A stretch of DNA of 64,000 nucleotides from Taiwanofungus camphoratus (GCA_003999685.1 CP021232.1:1302001-1366000), one strand, 5' to 3'. Shown: positions 46,650-59,434, numbered from the stretch's first letter. Numbers and translations are program-made. Notes: generated by a model from the sequence alone, not told the origin.

Positions 46650-48550
46650 ACTATGTGGATAGACGCACCATATGAAGGAAGGGAGTATGTATGCCAGTGC
46701 TATGAAGTCGCCAAGGTTTTACTGAGCTCCAAAGATAGCTCCCTTGAGAATCTCGGAGATTCTGTGCGCATGGCATGCGGTATGGCGGCCTGACTTTTAC
46801 GCACACCTTGACATACCAACGAGAAGACAAAATCACTGGCATGGCGACTCTGCAGATATCAAAGAGGACAGTACGAGAACGAGTCTTCTTTGCATGTCGG
46901 ATTGAAAGTCATTTCGATGTGACTTTGCGCGATTCAGGACAAAAGCACCGTAAACTCAGAGAACCTCTAGATTCTTTACAATTGCCCCGTGAAGGTTTGC
47001 TGAGATTGCAATAAAGCTGCTTATCACACTTCCATTTTCACGAATCCATGCCGTGTCTGGTTTCAAATGGCCGATAGAAATAACACTTACCCGTGCAACG
47101 CTTATTTAGATGATTTCATTCAAACGTGTGAGGACAGTGATTTGAACACAATTAGAACATTCGGGTATTGGAGCATCTACGTGGCATTCAATATGTCGAC
47201 GAAAAACACATCGCGACCTCCGAGCTGTGGTCATATACCAAGTATCCTCGGCGCCATCTCATCGGTACGTTCTAATACTGACCTCCGTGGTGGCTGCGGA
47301 ACAACAATGATTGCTGGTTCGGTGAAACGTGTGTATGGTGACAAAGACTCTTTGAGCATCCGGAGGACAACTGGCTTCTTTACTACATGTTTGTCGTTAG
47401 TGTCATTCCTCTTAGTCGCGGAGCTAGCGTACGGAAAGAAAGAGGACACTGAACCCCTAGCAAGGCTGATGGTACTATGCTTACTGGTGGAGTCCGAGTC
47501 GGCACCCACTTTTGAGTCGGAAGCTCGTCTTTTTCATGGCTTTCGCAAATACCGAAAATTTTATGGTCGATGCCGATGCCCTAAGTGCCAACTGAGGGGG
47601 CGTACCGACTCTATCAGGATGGTATAGATGATTTTGTGTTAAAAGCTGGTCTTGCAGCTTCTTGCTATAGGGATTGCTCCCGCTATAACGAGAAAAAAAC
47701 CATGCAACATGCTTCTTATCATAGAACGACGTAGATCTCTAAATCGTTGAACACCGACTTCGGCTTTGGATACAATTATTACAAATCTCCATAACTATGG
47801 CTTGATAGTAGCTTGGTGGATTTAACTGTGTAGGACTCCCGAAAATTGTCAACTTGAAGCTCGTGTTCGGAAGGGACATGCAGCTGTGCAACACGATGAA
47901 CAAGTCAAAGCGAGTTCTATCCATGACCAAGGTGTGCTTGGTGCTGATATCGCATTATCATAATATCGACCTAGTTGTGGTTCCTTGGGTGCAGTGCTGC
48001 AGTGGTCAACGGCTCGGAAGCGGTTCGCTTTCAAAGCTTGGATTTTATGAAAACCAACGTTGTGACCGACAGGTCTTTCATATCCAGGCAAAGTGCTTTG
48101 TCCAATCAGACGTGTTACTGCCAATTGGCATGGATTCGATTTTCAAACACGTTCATCATGCATTATGCAGGTGGCTTCAATTAAGATGGGTGCAAATAGA
48201 GGGTGACGATCGAGTTAAGCGCCAGAGAACTCGATCTTGGCGAATATGGCTGTGACGAGCTCCATAGTGCCTGCTGCTTGACACACATTGATTGCTTCGC
48301 CTGCAATCATCTTCTGCACAAGGGACATCTACCATAGAGCCAATGTACAGCGTCTAACATTCTGGCAGCAGCGCCTGATCACATTCCCCCGGAGGTAGCA
48401 TTGGTAAACGTGAACGACGCGACAAACAACGATAATGCATCTCTTGAACGAAAGATGACAAGTAAATGGAGGTATAACGTGTGCTCACTAAGCTTATGCA
48501 GGCCGACTGACAGCGACGCGATATCATCACTGTCGCCAGTCTGTCCGAAA
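46650..48550. other. intergenic region, one MITE, no gene supported
   Basis: Contains the second MITE copy (47475-47627). The forward frame 47067-47627 reads through that MITE and shows no motif. No RNA gene was recognised. Confidence 0.5.
47475..47627. mobile_element. TA-flanked MITE, copy 2
   Basis: About 153 bp aligning in reverse orientation with 37789-37950: starts CTATGCTTACTGGTGGAGTC after TA, shares ggctttcgcaaataccgaaa in the centre and ends near ctatcaggatggtatag. The right TA is not kept, so this copy is more decayed. Confidence 0.75.
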
Positions 48551-50233
48551 TCATCCTCTGTCCTCATATGCAGGGGGTAACGTTCCTTGGTCACTGAGGG
48601 ACATGGCGGTAACTTCATATGCTGGCGCCGGAGTCAGGGGTCCTCCAGCTAAACAAATCCCACCATCCATGGACCGCCTCTGTGAATGTTGATCCATCCT
48701 GATCGGCCCACGCGGAAGTAGACCGGAGTCAGTGTGAGATAAAGGTAAGTCCGGACCAAGGTTAATGAGATACGATCTTGACTGAAGAGAATGACTTCGA
48801 CCGAGAGGATCCGTGACATGACTGAGGGCAATCGCAGGATGCATGTATGGCCTGCGAACACTCGAGGCTTCTACAAGGTCGTATTCCTGTACACTTTGGG
48901 CCACAATGCCCGACGGTTGATTATCGGGAGTCACAATGTTTGGAGCCTCTGCTCCATCAAGGTCCGCGACTACATCGTCTGATGTTTTCCATTGTTCAAG
49001 ACTGTTAACAGGTAGTTGCTCTGTTATCGGAGATGCAAATTCTGCGCCACCGAATATTGGGAGACGGAAGTCAGAAAAACGAATCGAAGACGATCAATTT
49101 CAGAACTTACCAAATGGAGTGACATCCAGCGCTCTTGGAGCTCGTCTCCTGCGCAGCCGCCACAAAAACCCGACTACCATGAGTACAAACAAGAGTGCTC
49201 CAGCCGCCGCCACAGCACCTATCAACCCAGTCTTGGCTATCTGAGATGCGAGACGAGTGTTACTTGGCAACGGTCCAGCAAGTGAGGTCTTTGTGGGTGA
49301 TACCGTGGCTGGGGGAGACGAAGAAGCAGACAGGGTTATAGTCTGGGAGTCAGTCACTAATATTGATGGAGTCTGTTCGCTTGATAGAGTATCATTGTTC
49401 GATGGACCGAATAAAGATACACTTAGTGTAGTATTCGCCCACGATTCTAACGAGCTTGTCAACAGTATATTCAAGGTGGCCACCGGTCCCGTTCCGGACT
49501 GAGAAGTGGAGACCGAATATTCTGGCGGCAGACTTGTAGTGCTGCTCAGTACTGGAGAAGTGCTGCTAGTCTGGGCAGGTCTGGTGGCTGAAAACCATCC
49601 GGCCGCATTCGACGAAGATGAGCGCAACGATGCAGTCGAGCCGATGGATGGTCGTAGTGTAGAGATTCCCGTCCCGTCGGAGCCAGAAGCCCGGGAAGAC
49701 GCAGAAGCGGAATTCCACGACTGGGAACTGGATGATCGGGATGACATCGATGAAGGCCCCGGAGAATGCGATTTGGAAGTACCCCAAGGCATTCCTGGCG
49801 GCAAGAAGGCTGTATGAAGAGCAGAAGGCGATGCTACTATAACGGCTGGTGAAGAACCCACGGGCAATGACGATGGAGTTGAGGCGTTTTCCAGGTCCGA
49901 TACAGATCTCTGTTCGACGGCACGGCGTTTCTTGTGCGTACGCGATATATTCGATACATTCTGGACATCAAACATCAAGGCTAGGTTGGATCTCAAAAAC
50001 ATGTGGACCCTTACTCGGTGCGCCCAAGTGTGCCCGTATACTGGAACACTAGTTGAGACCGTACCGTCAGCAGTCAAGGTTGTGTACTGTGGGTATATTC
50101 CATCTGGAGGTACAGTCTCGATGTCGGCTGTCATACTCCCTGCACATAAGTTCATAGCACATATAGACGCATGGGAACACGGCTTACCTGGTACGGTGGG
50201 TGATGCAAGGACTTCAGTTTCTTCTATTAACAT
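48551..50233 (-). CDS. Ser/Thr-rich single-pass membrane protein
   Basis: Two exons (50233-49111 and 49020-48551, phases agree), about 530 residues. Residues about 95-330 are Ser/Thr/Pro-rich and probably O-glycosylated. One transmembrane segment (IGAVAAAGALLFVLMVVGF, about residues 336-355) is followed by RLRRRR, placing the C-terminus in the cytosol. The tail contains two PAYE motifs (TPAPAYEV and LPPAYEDRG), similar to PPxY/PAYE tails of other basidiomycete membrane proteins. The layout recalls fungal wall sensors of the Mid2/Wsc kind, though no WSC domain is present. ATG 50233 gives no signal peptide; an upstream exon holding one is likely but not found. Confidence 0.7.
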
Positions 50234-50239
50234 CGCCAC

Positions 50240-52762
50240 AACCTCACACTAAGTTCTTCTGCAAGGGTGGCCGGGGTTCTGCGGAGGTAACACAAAGCCT
50301 CTAGCCGTGACGTGTAAGGACTGTGGTGATATCAAGAGCAGCTTGACTGCGTTTGAGTAAAGCGGCAGGCTAGCGGGATTATGCTCGCTACGGGTGTCAT
50401 TCAAAACTAGGATCGACAAGTCTCGATTAATGCACCCTTGGAGGACAACCCTGGTGGAAGGAGCGAGACGAATAGAAAGGAGTGGTGGTAGGTGGCAAGA
50501 GGCGAATATGTGGGAGGCCACCACTCGTAATATCAGCAAGCATCATGGACACGCTTCCATGCAACCCGAACGCAACTATCCAACGAGAGCATGATCAGAT
50601 GGTCGCTGTACGAGTTCAGTCCACGGAACTTGGAGAGGACTCCATCCATGATGCTCGCATGAGAAACTGATACAACCGCGTCACTGAACTCTTATGGTGC
50701 ATGCGCAGAAGATGTCCGCAGAAAGGAGGAAGGGATCCTCCATATAGGGCGAGCGATTCCTAGGGCTCGCGCTGTCAGAAGACCAGATTAGGACAGCATC
50801 AGCCACACAATTGATCGCATCCCGGAGAACCACATTTTGACCAGGTAACGCGCATGGCACGAGTAGAAAGGGCACCAACACTGTCAATTCGGGCGACGCG
50901 TGACTCTTTAGATCCAAGTGAACCTGGAGGGCAGTGCGTCCGACATGCAAAGCGTACATTGTCGACATTTCTGAACGCCTGCCAGTGCTTCTTGATCGCC
51001 ATGTGGACTGACAAATTTCACGGCCGCGAGCAGGGAGAAGTCAAGATGATGAACGAGCCCGGCTGCGATATGAAAGCATGCAGAGATTAAGGGGACACAG
51101 AAGAATTCAAAAGCCTACGGCAGACTCCATGCTTCGGCCAACGATCCACCCAGGCACCGGGAAGGCTCGAAGCGACGTTGAGAGGCCCTTGAAACTTATG
51201 TTGAGATCTAACACCGGCCACGATTCACGAGATATCTGCGGCCTAGGAAGGTATGTCAATTACCACTGAAGATGATATTTGTGAGCTTAGTGTATCACTC
51301 GGAGGCATGAGACATATCAAAGAATATTACCTTACATTTACTTGCATTGACACGCGCTTATATCGCATGTATTGGAGATGAGGCGTCCGAGGTGACCCAT
51401 GAGGGTAAGGTTCGATTAGTATCCCATGCAAAACTACATCACATTGATGGACATGTTCAATCGACGCGAGGCACAACAAGGGCTTCACTCTTCTGGAACG
51501 CATTAATGCAGACCTGGCGTACACGTTGACAATGAACATTGTGCTGAGCCCGATCTTCCAGACTCGCTCGCAGGCGAAAAGTACAACAGCAGGATTGAGG
51601 CCCCAAGCAGCAGAAATACCGGCTTCATGCCATCAAGTCACGAATTATATCCCTAGCAAAGACTACCAGAGAGTAGTGTGGGCCAACAGCGCAGCCAGCT
51701 CCCAACCGTCGTAGAAACATACGGTCGCACATTCCCAGGGTCTATGCGTGCCATTAGAGGCACTAGACACACCAGCGTCATCGGACGTCGGCGCATATAT
51801 CAAGGATCCAGGGTACCAGAGTACGACCCATCCCCTGCGTCCACAGAACCACAGTATCTCGCATCAACCTCCAACTGTTGTAAGGCCATCAGAACTGCGC
51901 AGGAATATGCGTGTTCCGCGTCTATTCTAGTTCCCGCAAGTAAGGATATGGAATGTGACAGACGACGTGTTAACCTCGAGGATTCACGCTGAAAAGCAGG
52001 GTGCAAAGGGAACAGTATGGCCCTGAATATGATAATGGCCAAGTCCGACTCGGGCGAACGTTCAGGCGAGTCGAGACAAACCTTGACCATGTCAAATCTC
52101 AATTTGAAGTGCTACGTTTGAGGCGAAAAGACGGTGTCGCGACGTTGAATGCAGCAGATGGTCAGGCGGGGCTCTGTCGAGTCGCGTGAGTGCGAAGGGA
52201 GAGCCAAGTGGTGAAGTCATATACAAACGTGCATCATTTCATACCAGCAGACGTGCAATCACAGTGAACGAAGCACCACACCTGAGCGGATAAGGTGCAA
52301 ACAGATATTCTAGAAGCAATATTTAGTGTTCAATACATTGCGCCGTGTATGCGGATGCGTCCTGGCTTCCTGCTCGTAGTAGCCAATTCAAGTCCCTAGC
52401 CACGCTGCAATCTTATGTGCAAAAAAACACTCTAGAAAGTGGGATGAAGCAAGAACCAATTCGCGTCATCATACGCCATCTGCATCAGGGTAACAGCACA
52501 TCTAGTCGCCATCAAGATGACACCTTACGAATAGACCACGTATGTGATGTCGGTGCTGTTGCTGGTGAGCAGAACGTCCTGAACGTTGAGGAGGAGCACG
52601 TCGGCCGTCGAGCGCGGTGCCGCCAAGCGGTCGCTGACTGTAGGATCGATGGTGCTGAATGATGTCGAACCCAGCGGGGTTGTGTAGTCACGTGAATCAC
52701 ACGCCTTACGTCACTATCAGCATCAGCTTGGAATGGCACAATCAGCAGCAGCGATAACACCC
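50240..52762. other. intergenic region, no gene supported
   Basis: Several medium reverse frames (50249-50539, 50681-50968, 51800-52102) contain hydrophobic or Leu-rich pieces that might belong to decayed membrane proteins or to missing 5' exons of the Ser/Thr-rich gene. I see no splice pattern or motif strong enough to call a gene. Confidence 0.45.
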
Positions 52763-52770
52763 CATAAATA
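52763..52770 (+). promoter_or_regulatory. TATA-like box of SOD2
   Basis: cataaata lies 87 bp upstream of the SOD2 start codon, followed by a pyrimidine-rich stretch and CA-rich leader, a common layout for highly expressed fungal genes. No mapped start site is available. Confidence 0.5.
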
Positions 52771-52856
52771 CCCTTCCAACCCGTTCTCCTCTTTTCTGTA
52801 CACCGCCCATCCCACGCACACAACACCCTACCCCCGCAGAAACGACAATCATCGCC

Positions 52857-53682
52857 ATGTCCGGCCACACCCTCCCCGACCTCCCCTACCCCTACGACGC
52901 CCTCGAGCCCTACATCTCCAGGCAGATCATGGAGCTTCACCACAAGAAGCACCACAACACCTACGTGACCGCCCTCAACGCCGCAGAGCAGGCCTACGCC
53001 AAGGCCAGCACTCCCAAGGAGCGCATCGCTCTCCAGGCCGCCCTCAGGTTCAACGGCGGTGGTGCGTACCTCTCTCTGTCTTCCCTCCATCAGGTAACAT
53101 ACTCACGCGCGTTCCGCGGATCAATTTAACAGGACACATCAACCACTCGCTTTTCTGGAAGAACCTCGCGCCCGCAGCGTCCGAGAAGAAGGGCAACGGC
53201 GGCGTCCTCAAGGATGGCCCCCTCAAGAACGCCATCGTCGAGTCCTTCGGCACCTTTGACAACTTCAAGAAAGAGTTCAACACCACTACCGCCGGTATTC
53301 AAGGCTCCGGATGGGGCTGGCTCGTGCGTCCATCTCGCGATCGCTGCCGAACAGTCCGCTCATGAGACGAATTACAGGGTCTGAACCCGACGACGAAGCG
53401 CCTTGAGATCACGACCACCTCAAACCAGGACCCGCTCCTCACCCACGTCCCCGTCATCGGTGTTGATATCTGGGAGCACGCCTTCTACCTCCAGTACCTC
53501 AACGTCAAGGCTGACGTGAGTCACCCTCCCCTCACCCATCCCAGCTTCTGCGTTGGTCTGCAATTTATCTGGTTGCTCATTTAATTTCTTGCAAACAGTA
53601 CTTGAACGCGATCTGGAATGTCATCAACTTTGACGAGGCCGAGAAGCGCTACCTCGACGGCCTCAGCGGCTCCAAGCTCTAA
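52857..53682 (+). CDS. SOD2: Mn superoxide dismutase without transit peptide
   Basis: Converts superoxide to O2 and H2O2. Four exons (52857-53061, 53133-53323, 53378-53515, 53599-53682) join in phase to 205 residues. Metal ligands are in [13 protein letters not shown] (His), GHINHSLFW (His) and [13 protein letters not shown] (Asp, His). [10 protein letters not shown] carries the Gln typical of the Mn form. The protein begins [20 protein letters not shown] directly at the mature N-terminus, so it lacks a mitochondrial leader; cytosolic Mn-SOD of this kind is known in fungi. Each intron is about 55-85 nt with GTGCGT or GTGAGT donors. A GAGTC-flanked first ATG in a CC-rich context supports the start. 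Confidence 0.97.
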
Positions 53683-54407
53683 GCGTCCAGCTAGTCTCAG
53701 CGACTGCGCGGGATGAGTTGGAGAAATGAAGAGGCGATGTATGAAAATGAACGGAAAGAAGGTCAGGGGCGTGTATGATGAGGAGTAACGCGTTGTCAAA
53801 TGTACTGATCCAATGTGAAATGTACGCTTTCTTGTCAACGGAGCATCTGTAAGACCACAATACGCGGTGTCATTTATGACCTTCATCGATTGCTTGGATC
53901 AGACGCGGACTGGGCTACCTGCGTCCGTCGCGATCGAGTCGATCGTGTATTCATTACGAAATTGAATGCATCTCGAGATTGACTAGGACTCGTCACTGCC
54001 TGCGATCAGACATGCGAGGTACCGAGGCTGGCGTTCCCTCAGTAACTTCCCGGGTCATAACGATCCCCTCCAATTCAGCATTGGTGAATCGTCTTCATCT
54101 GCTGAAGTCTCCTCAACCCTAAGGAACGTCGACCCGTACATAAAGGTGCTAAAGAATTATATCCCGGCCCACCCTTAATTATTTTTCAAAGTTACTTAGG
54201 TCCCTGCAGATACGCTCTATTGCCTTTTTTTTTAATTCACCGGCACTTATTGCCTTCAATACCACGTACAGAACACTGTACCTCCACACTGAGTTGCGCA
54301 CTACCAATATATAGGCTAGGTAGTGCCCTCCTACATCCTACAATTGACTGACCCACCCCACTCATTAACGGTGTAACCGCTTCTTTCACCGAGTTCCCTC
54401 GAGTATA
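53683..54407. other. intergenic region, no gene supported
   Basis: 3' flank of SOD2 and 5' flank of the kinase-like copy at 54408. A T-run of ten bases lies near 54226-54235. No coding or RNA gene seen. Confidence 0.6.
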
Positions 54408-55376
54408 ATGTCATTGACTTTGTCATATCCCCCAGAGTCATGCAACACTTGCAGTCTCTCCCAGTATGACCATCATACTTCCAATACTGCGCAGCAACAA
54501 TTCCTCCATCACCTTCGACTCATTCATGATTCTGAAGGCCCCTCAAAGGTATATCGCGGTACTCTACACCGTGCAGAAGAAGCAACAGTACGGGTAGTGT
54601 GTAAATTTGTGAAGGGAGATCGTCAAACCTTGCGGAGCGAGAAGAAGGTCTATGACCACCTCCTAGAGCTGCAAGGAAAAGGCATACCCATTTGTTTTGG
54701 CCTCTTTGAAGGATAGATAGAAGAGGGCCTCATTTCTTGCCTTGTTTTGAAAGATTGTGGCCATGCCATCACAGGCATCATGAGAACGGACAGCTTTAAA
54801 GTAAAGTGAGTTATCGGGTGGTTAATTATGGTTTGGTCATCCATCTTATATGACCTCCATGTTCTCATTGTTTAGGAAAGAAGTTGTCTCTATCCTACAA
54901 CAAATTCATCACAAGGGTGTTCGGCACAATGACTTTGACATAAGGAACATTGTTATTAACAAGAGAAATATTCCAACCGTTGTGGACTTTAACTCAGCTG
55001 AAGTTAGCCATATGTGTGGGGCAGGACACATCATATTTCATGATGAGGCACCTAGTTTGAGTAATTTTCACTGCAAAGAACTGTATGGTGTAGCTAGCTT
55101 ATGTGATGCATGGTGGCCTAGTATGGTCCATTTTCTTTTTTTCAAATTACTTAATTCTGGGCTGATATATATCTTATAACAGGGAGATTCCTGTTTAACA
55201 AGGAGTGGCTTCCTGTCTGCTATGCTGACAATGAAGAACAGCTTGCTCAAATGGCAAAAAATGTCAGTCCAGAGAATGCTTTGCAAGAGGCACACTATGC
55301 AATTGCCTATTATAAGCATCAGTTGGCTTGCCAGGCAGAATGTAAAGAGTTTTGGGAGGATGAAGTGGTGCTGTGA
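54408..55376 (+). pseudogene. kinase-like protein with in-frame stop (copy K2)
   Basis: Same family as K1. From ATG 54408: RVVCKFVKGDRQTLRSEKKV (ATP-site Lys-like), HLLELQGKGIPICFGLFEG, then one TAG (about 54715), then ISCLVLKDCGHAI (hinge-like), an intron (about 54800-54876), HHKGVRHNDFDIRNIV (catalytic-loop-like HND...N), PTVVDFNSAE (metal-loop-like DF), GHIIFHDEAPSLSNFHCKEL, an intron (about 55120-55181) and a helical tail ENALQEAHYAIAYYKHQ ending at 55376. Without the TAG the frame is whole. HND in place of HRD and absence of a DFG Gly suggest an atypical kinase or pseudokinase fold even in intact relatives. Confidence 0.65.
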
Positions 55377-56309
55377 GTCAAGTTGAGTTGAGTTGAGCAA
55401 CTCAACTGAATTTTACACATGAGTGAGTCAAGCAGCAAGTTGCGTTATAACTGTGCTTTGGCAGGGATCCATAGTACTGAATAATTATGTGCCACAGATA
55501 CAAATAACATATGTATACTACTGACAATTCCGTGAAGTGTAATAGTCCGTGTACATGAATTTGCATAACTCGCCAGCAAAGCTATTTCTGATCAACTGCT
55601 TCACAGCAAGGATGTGATGTTGCCCATATTTATGGGCCCCGTTGCATGGAAGCATGGAAAAGCTTGTGTGATGAGTCTGATATCAGCGTATATGCATGCA
55701 ACTGCAGAAAGAGGCGTTGATGCCTATTTCAGGCTGTATGAACGTCCTCACGTATTCATGAAGCTTCCGCAGGTGACAATGATGGTTCCAGTATTGCAGA
55801 ATAACTAACCGAGACAAGAGAGATTATAATCAAATAAAAAACTCCTCATTGTGTATGAACTGCGGAGGGAAGAGCCGCTCTCGCAGGTCAGAGAGCGATT
55901 TACCGAAGAGCTTATATTAAAAGAGACTCGCCATAGTCGCACATACAGGTTGGTAACAAGTATTTCAGAGTCATTACCCGAGAGTCTCGGAACTTGACTG
56001 CAAGTCGGTGGTAATACGTCACAAACGACCTCATTTGCTGAAGGACCCTCGCCCGAAGCAGGGAACACCGACTTAGCGCTGGCCAAAGTCAATGACGCTT
56101 AGTCTCTGGGTATCGGGGGAATGAAGTATTGGTGATATCGTGGTTTGCCCAATATACGTAATTCGAGCCAAATTATTGATACACGCTTGCTTGCGATTGT
56201 GTTATATAATGCAAGAGTCTGAGCCTTACGATTCAGTATCATTAAATAGACATCACAAAATATGATGATACTCATGCTTTAATCGCTCAGCAAGTACTCC
56301 GATGAACTC
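55377..56309. other. spacer between kinase-like copies, no gene supported
   Basis: Includes short gttgagttgagcaactcaa repeats at 55381-55406 and small frames (55614-55808 forward, 56092-55805 reverse) without recognisable motifs. Confidence 0.55.
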
Positions 56310-56959
56310 ATGGGTTTGTATCAATTAGCCCGCATTGATAATCTTGATTGCGGCTTGGATACTAACATCCAGGGTCGCCTGTGTGTGCGCGACCCGCAAA
56401 TGATCGCTTCAGGGAAATCAGATGTCGATCGTGCAACCCTAGACTCCTATCTACATAGTAAAAGAAGTATAGCTACCAACTTCATCCAGGAAGCGACTCA
56501 GACTTATCTGGACGTGGTGGGCAATGCCGCGTGTGGGGAACCTGTTGTATAGAGATCGCGCCACGAGGTGAAGCGGTACGAGCAATTGTCAAACCTGCAA
56601 GGAGAGACCATATCACATTGAAGGGAACCTTCCTGGGGATGTACTTGCCTCGTCCTTGGAGTTTGCGGCCACGTTCTTGATGTTCTTTTGTTGGGCACGA
56701 GTTGGGAGTTGAGGTGTTAAAATTCTCCGACTTGTGGACCTTAATTATACAAAACTATAGGAAGCGTTTAGTCGCTACACTGGAAGAATTGCATAGCAGG
56801 AAGATTAGTTACAGCGACTTCGATGAATACAACATCGTAGAGACCAAGGCTGGGTGCCCCATTCTAACTGACTGCACCAGAGAGCATCAATGGTACGTGC
56901 CTTCCCGTATAATCTTCGATATGTTCCAGCCCACAGGATTCTTTTGCAGTGTGGCTTAG
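56310..56959 (+). pseudogene. kinase-like remnant (copy K3)
   Basis: A heavily decayed relative. Recognisable pieces are EAVRAIVKPARRDHITLKG-like text near 56570-56620 (the ATP-site strand), and 56790-56880, which reads EELHSRKISYSDFDEYNIVE and CPILTDCTREH, corresponding to the HND...N and VVDF regions of K2. The HND His has become Tyr-Ser-Asp and the DF motif is DC. The pieces lie in different frames with stops between them. The call rests on the order and spacing of these motifs next to K2 and K4. Confidence 0.45.
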
Positions 56960-58502
56960 ATGGCTTGTGCTTGGCTGCTCAGTACGTTTACCACCCAATA
57001 GGATCGTGAGGATGGCTGACTGTTCTTCAAATCTACAGGTGGAATATGTTAGATAGGTGATCGGGTACCTGCGGATTGAACTAAGAGTCAAGAGACGCTA
57101 GCACAGCATGCACATCCTGTTGTTTCGTGGGAAAATGCCTTGCACGAAGCATTGAGAACACTCAATTGGTACCAACGACGGTCGCTCTGTCGGAAAGAAT
57201 GCATGCCTTACTGCTGAGTCAACATTTAGATCTTGCATAACCGTTGGCGCTACGCCATAATCCTGTGCCCATAGATTAATTTAGTTGATGGACATACGGC
57301 TCCCTGAGCTTAACATATTGAGATACCGATACTTATCTCTTATCGTGGGTTGTCGTAGATTTTTGGAGGAAAATCAGCACCTGAGATCTGCGCTTACACA
57401 TTATTTAGAAATTGTGGTAATCAATTGCAATGACACAGGCATAAGGACTCACAACAAAGGCATTGTGGGAGTAACCTTGAATAAGTGCGAAAAAAAGGTC
57501 AATCCTTGTCAGTTCAATACTGCAAATAGTGACGTGCTAGATGGGACACTGTCAAATACTCGAAGGGCAGTTAACATGACCTGCAGAAGGATGATGTAAT
57601 TCGATCTTCCTAGCGTAGCCAGCCATTTTACGAGAGCTGGACACAAAATACTTGCATGAAACAGAACTGGCAATAAGGTATTAAATCCTGTCAACAGCAG
57701 CGTCATATGAAAGCCGCAACAGTTGAGTACGACAGAGCACTTGTACAAAGTATGCCAGTTCCGTAGACAACAGCGTAGAAGGTGCGGGTTCCACATACAC
57801 TGTTCAATATAGTAAAGTGCTGGCTGGCTACTTTAGAACGTGTGCACCAGGACTCAACACCATCGAATTGGAGGGCTACCGTAGTCTCGGAGACAATCCT
57901 CCGGTACAAGCAGCAAGCACTCCGTGTCTGGGATCTGAATTAGCCCAGACCGTATTTGTGTGCTCCACGTGGCTGGATACTCAATGCTATTCATGGCCGC
58001 TCAACCAGCCTGCCCGCTGGATGACGTTCACAAGTGGATGAAAATCTCCGAACCAAGTTCGGCCTTCCGTCGCGCCTTTCGTGGAGAACAGTTTTGCCTT
58101 GTCATATGGTAGGGATACTGAGGGAGGCATAAAGTATGTCGTACAGAGTTTTGGCCTCGATCATCCGCGACACTCCAAAGTATATAGCACGTACGAAATC
58201 GGGCGATCAATGATCGATGATTCCTCACTACAGTCAACTCCCTCTTAATCCATACCCCTTCGGTGGACGCCGCGAACTATGGGTTTAAAGTGAGTATGGG
58301 TTTTGAGAGTCAAGAGGGAGTCGGCTGTATACATGATACCGCTAAGCAAACTTGCGAAGCTCAGAAAATTGCCACGTAGGGTGCCACAACGCGCGTGCGA
58401 CAAGGATAAAATCCGATAAATCTCGTAAATAGCGGCGCTTATCAACGTTTGCCTATTGTTTCTGCTACCGGCTTACATCTGTTCCAAACCTGACCCACTG
58501 GC
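56960..58502. other. spacer, no gene supported
   Basis: AT-rich sequence with small frames on both strands, possibly including remnants of further family members, but no motif is clear enough to call. Confidence 0.5.
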
Positions 58503-59434
58503 ATGTCAACTCTCAAACTGTTCATCCCTCATAAACTTCCCAGAGGTTCTGTAGAGGGCTCCGGCGATGAGTTTGTACTAGAACGCTATTCGCCTGGATC
58601 AGATGTGACCAAGGGACCTCATCTTCATGCACGCGCTTTTGAACAACTCGCTGATGGCAATCCTGAAGTCTATCATGTCGAGTTGGAAGGCCATAGTCAG
58701 ACACTGGAAAAAGTAGTATGCAAACTTGTATTCGGACCGCGCTTTATGTCCCAATTGCGCGATGAATTTGGTATCTACGAAAAAACTCGTCCATCTTCAA
58801 GGACAAGGTATTCCTAAGTGTTTGGAGCTCTTTCAGAAGGACACTACGTCTTGCCTTGTCCTACAGCACTGCGGGGTTCCCATTGATAACCTACGGAAGA
58901 CTAGCTGGGAATTCAGGTTGGTCCTGTTCGTGAGCGACGATCAGCCCATCTAATAAGCCATCAGGCAAGGTGTCATCGGAATTCCCGAAAGCATACACCG
59001 AGGTGGCATTCGACATAACGACTTCGAACTTCGTCACATCTTGAAAGGACCGGACGGCCGTCCATGTATCATTGATTTCGATAATGCGGCGATTCACATA
59101 TGCCCAGCACCTGGGCCCATCGTGTTTCACCAGGAAGCCCCTCCGCAATCGCAGTTTCTTTGTAAAAAATTGATATGCGCTGCTGGAATGTGTGCTGCCT
59201 GGAAGCCTTGTGAGAAGCTTATTCTATTGAGACGCCGCATGGTCTGACCTGGTCCATGAATGCGGTAGGGGTGGTTATGTATCCTCCAGTTTGGCGAATG
59301 ATCCTGAAGCCTTGGCAGCGACTGCAAAGTCTCTAGATTGAGAATCGGCCTTGCGCCAGGCACACCGGGCAATAAGGGAGTTCCGCAAAGCATTAGAATG
59401 TAGGAAGAAGGGAGAGCTTTACATAGAAGATTAG
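58503..59434 (+). pseudogene. kinase-like protein, frameshifted (copy K4)
   Basis: From ATG 58503: FIPHKLPRGSVEGSGDEFVL, then VYHVELEGHSQTLEKVVCKL (ATP-site Lys-like), DEFGIYEK, then a frame change in an A-run near 58785 before LVHLQGQGIPKCLELFQ. Next are TTSCLVLQHCGVPIDNL, an intron (about 58915-58975), GGIRHNDFELRHILKGPDG, PCIIDFDNAA, PGPIVFHQEAPPQSQFLCKK, an intron near 59210, and a tail DPEALAATAKSLD, an in-frame TGA (about 59340), then ESALRQAHRAIREFRKALE to 59434. Each segment matches K2 in order. One frameshift and one stop make it a pseudogene unless the A-run is a sequencing error. Confidence 0.62.

Noticed and set aside
47067-47627. 186-residue forward frame
   Set aside because: It reads through the TA MITE at 47475-47627 and has no recognisable motif.
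49506-49817. Forward acidic 103-residue frame
   Set aside because: It is the antisense of the Ser/Thr-rich region of the membrane protein at 48551-50233.
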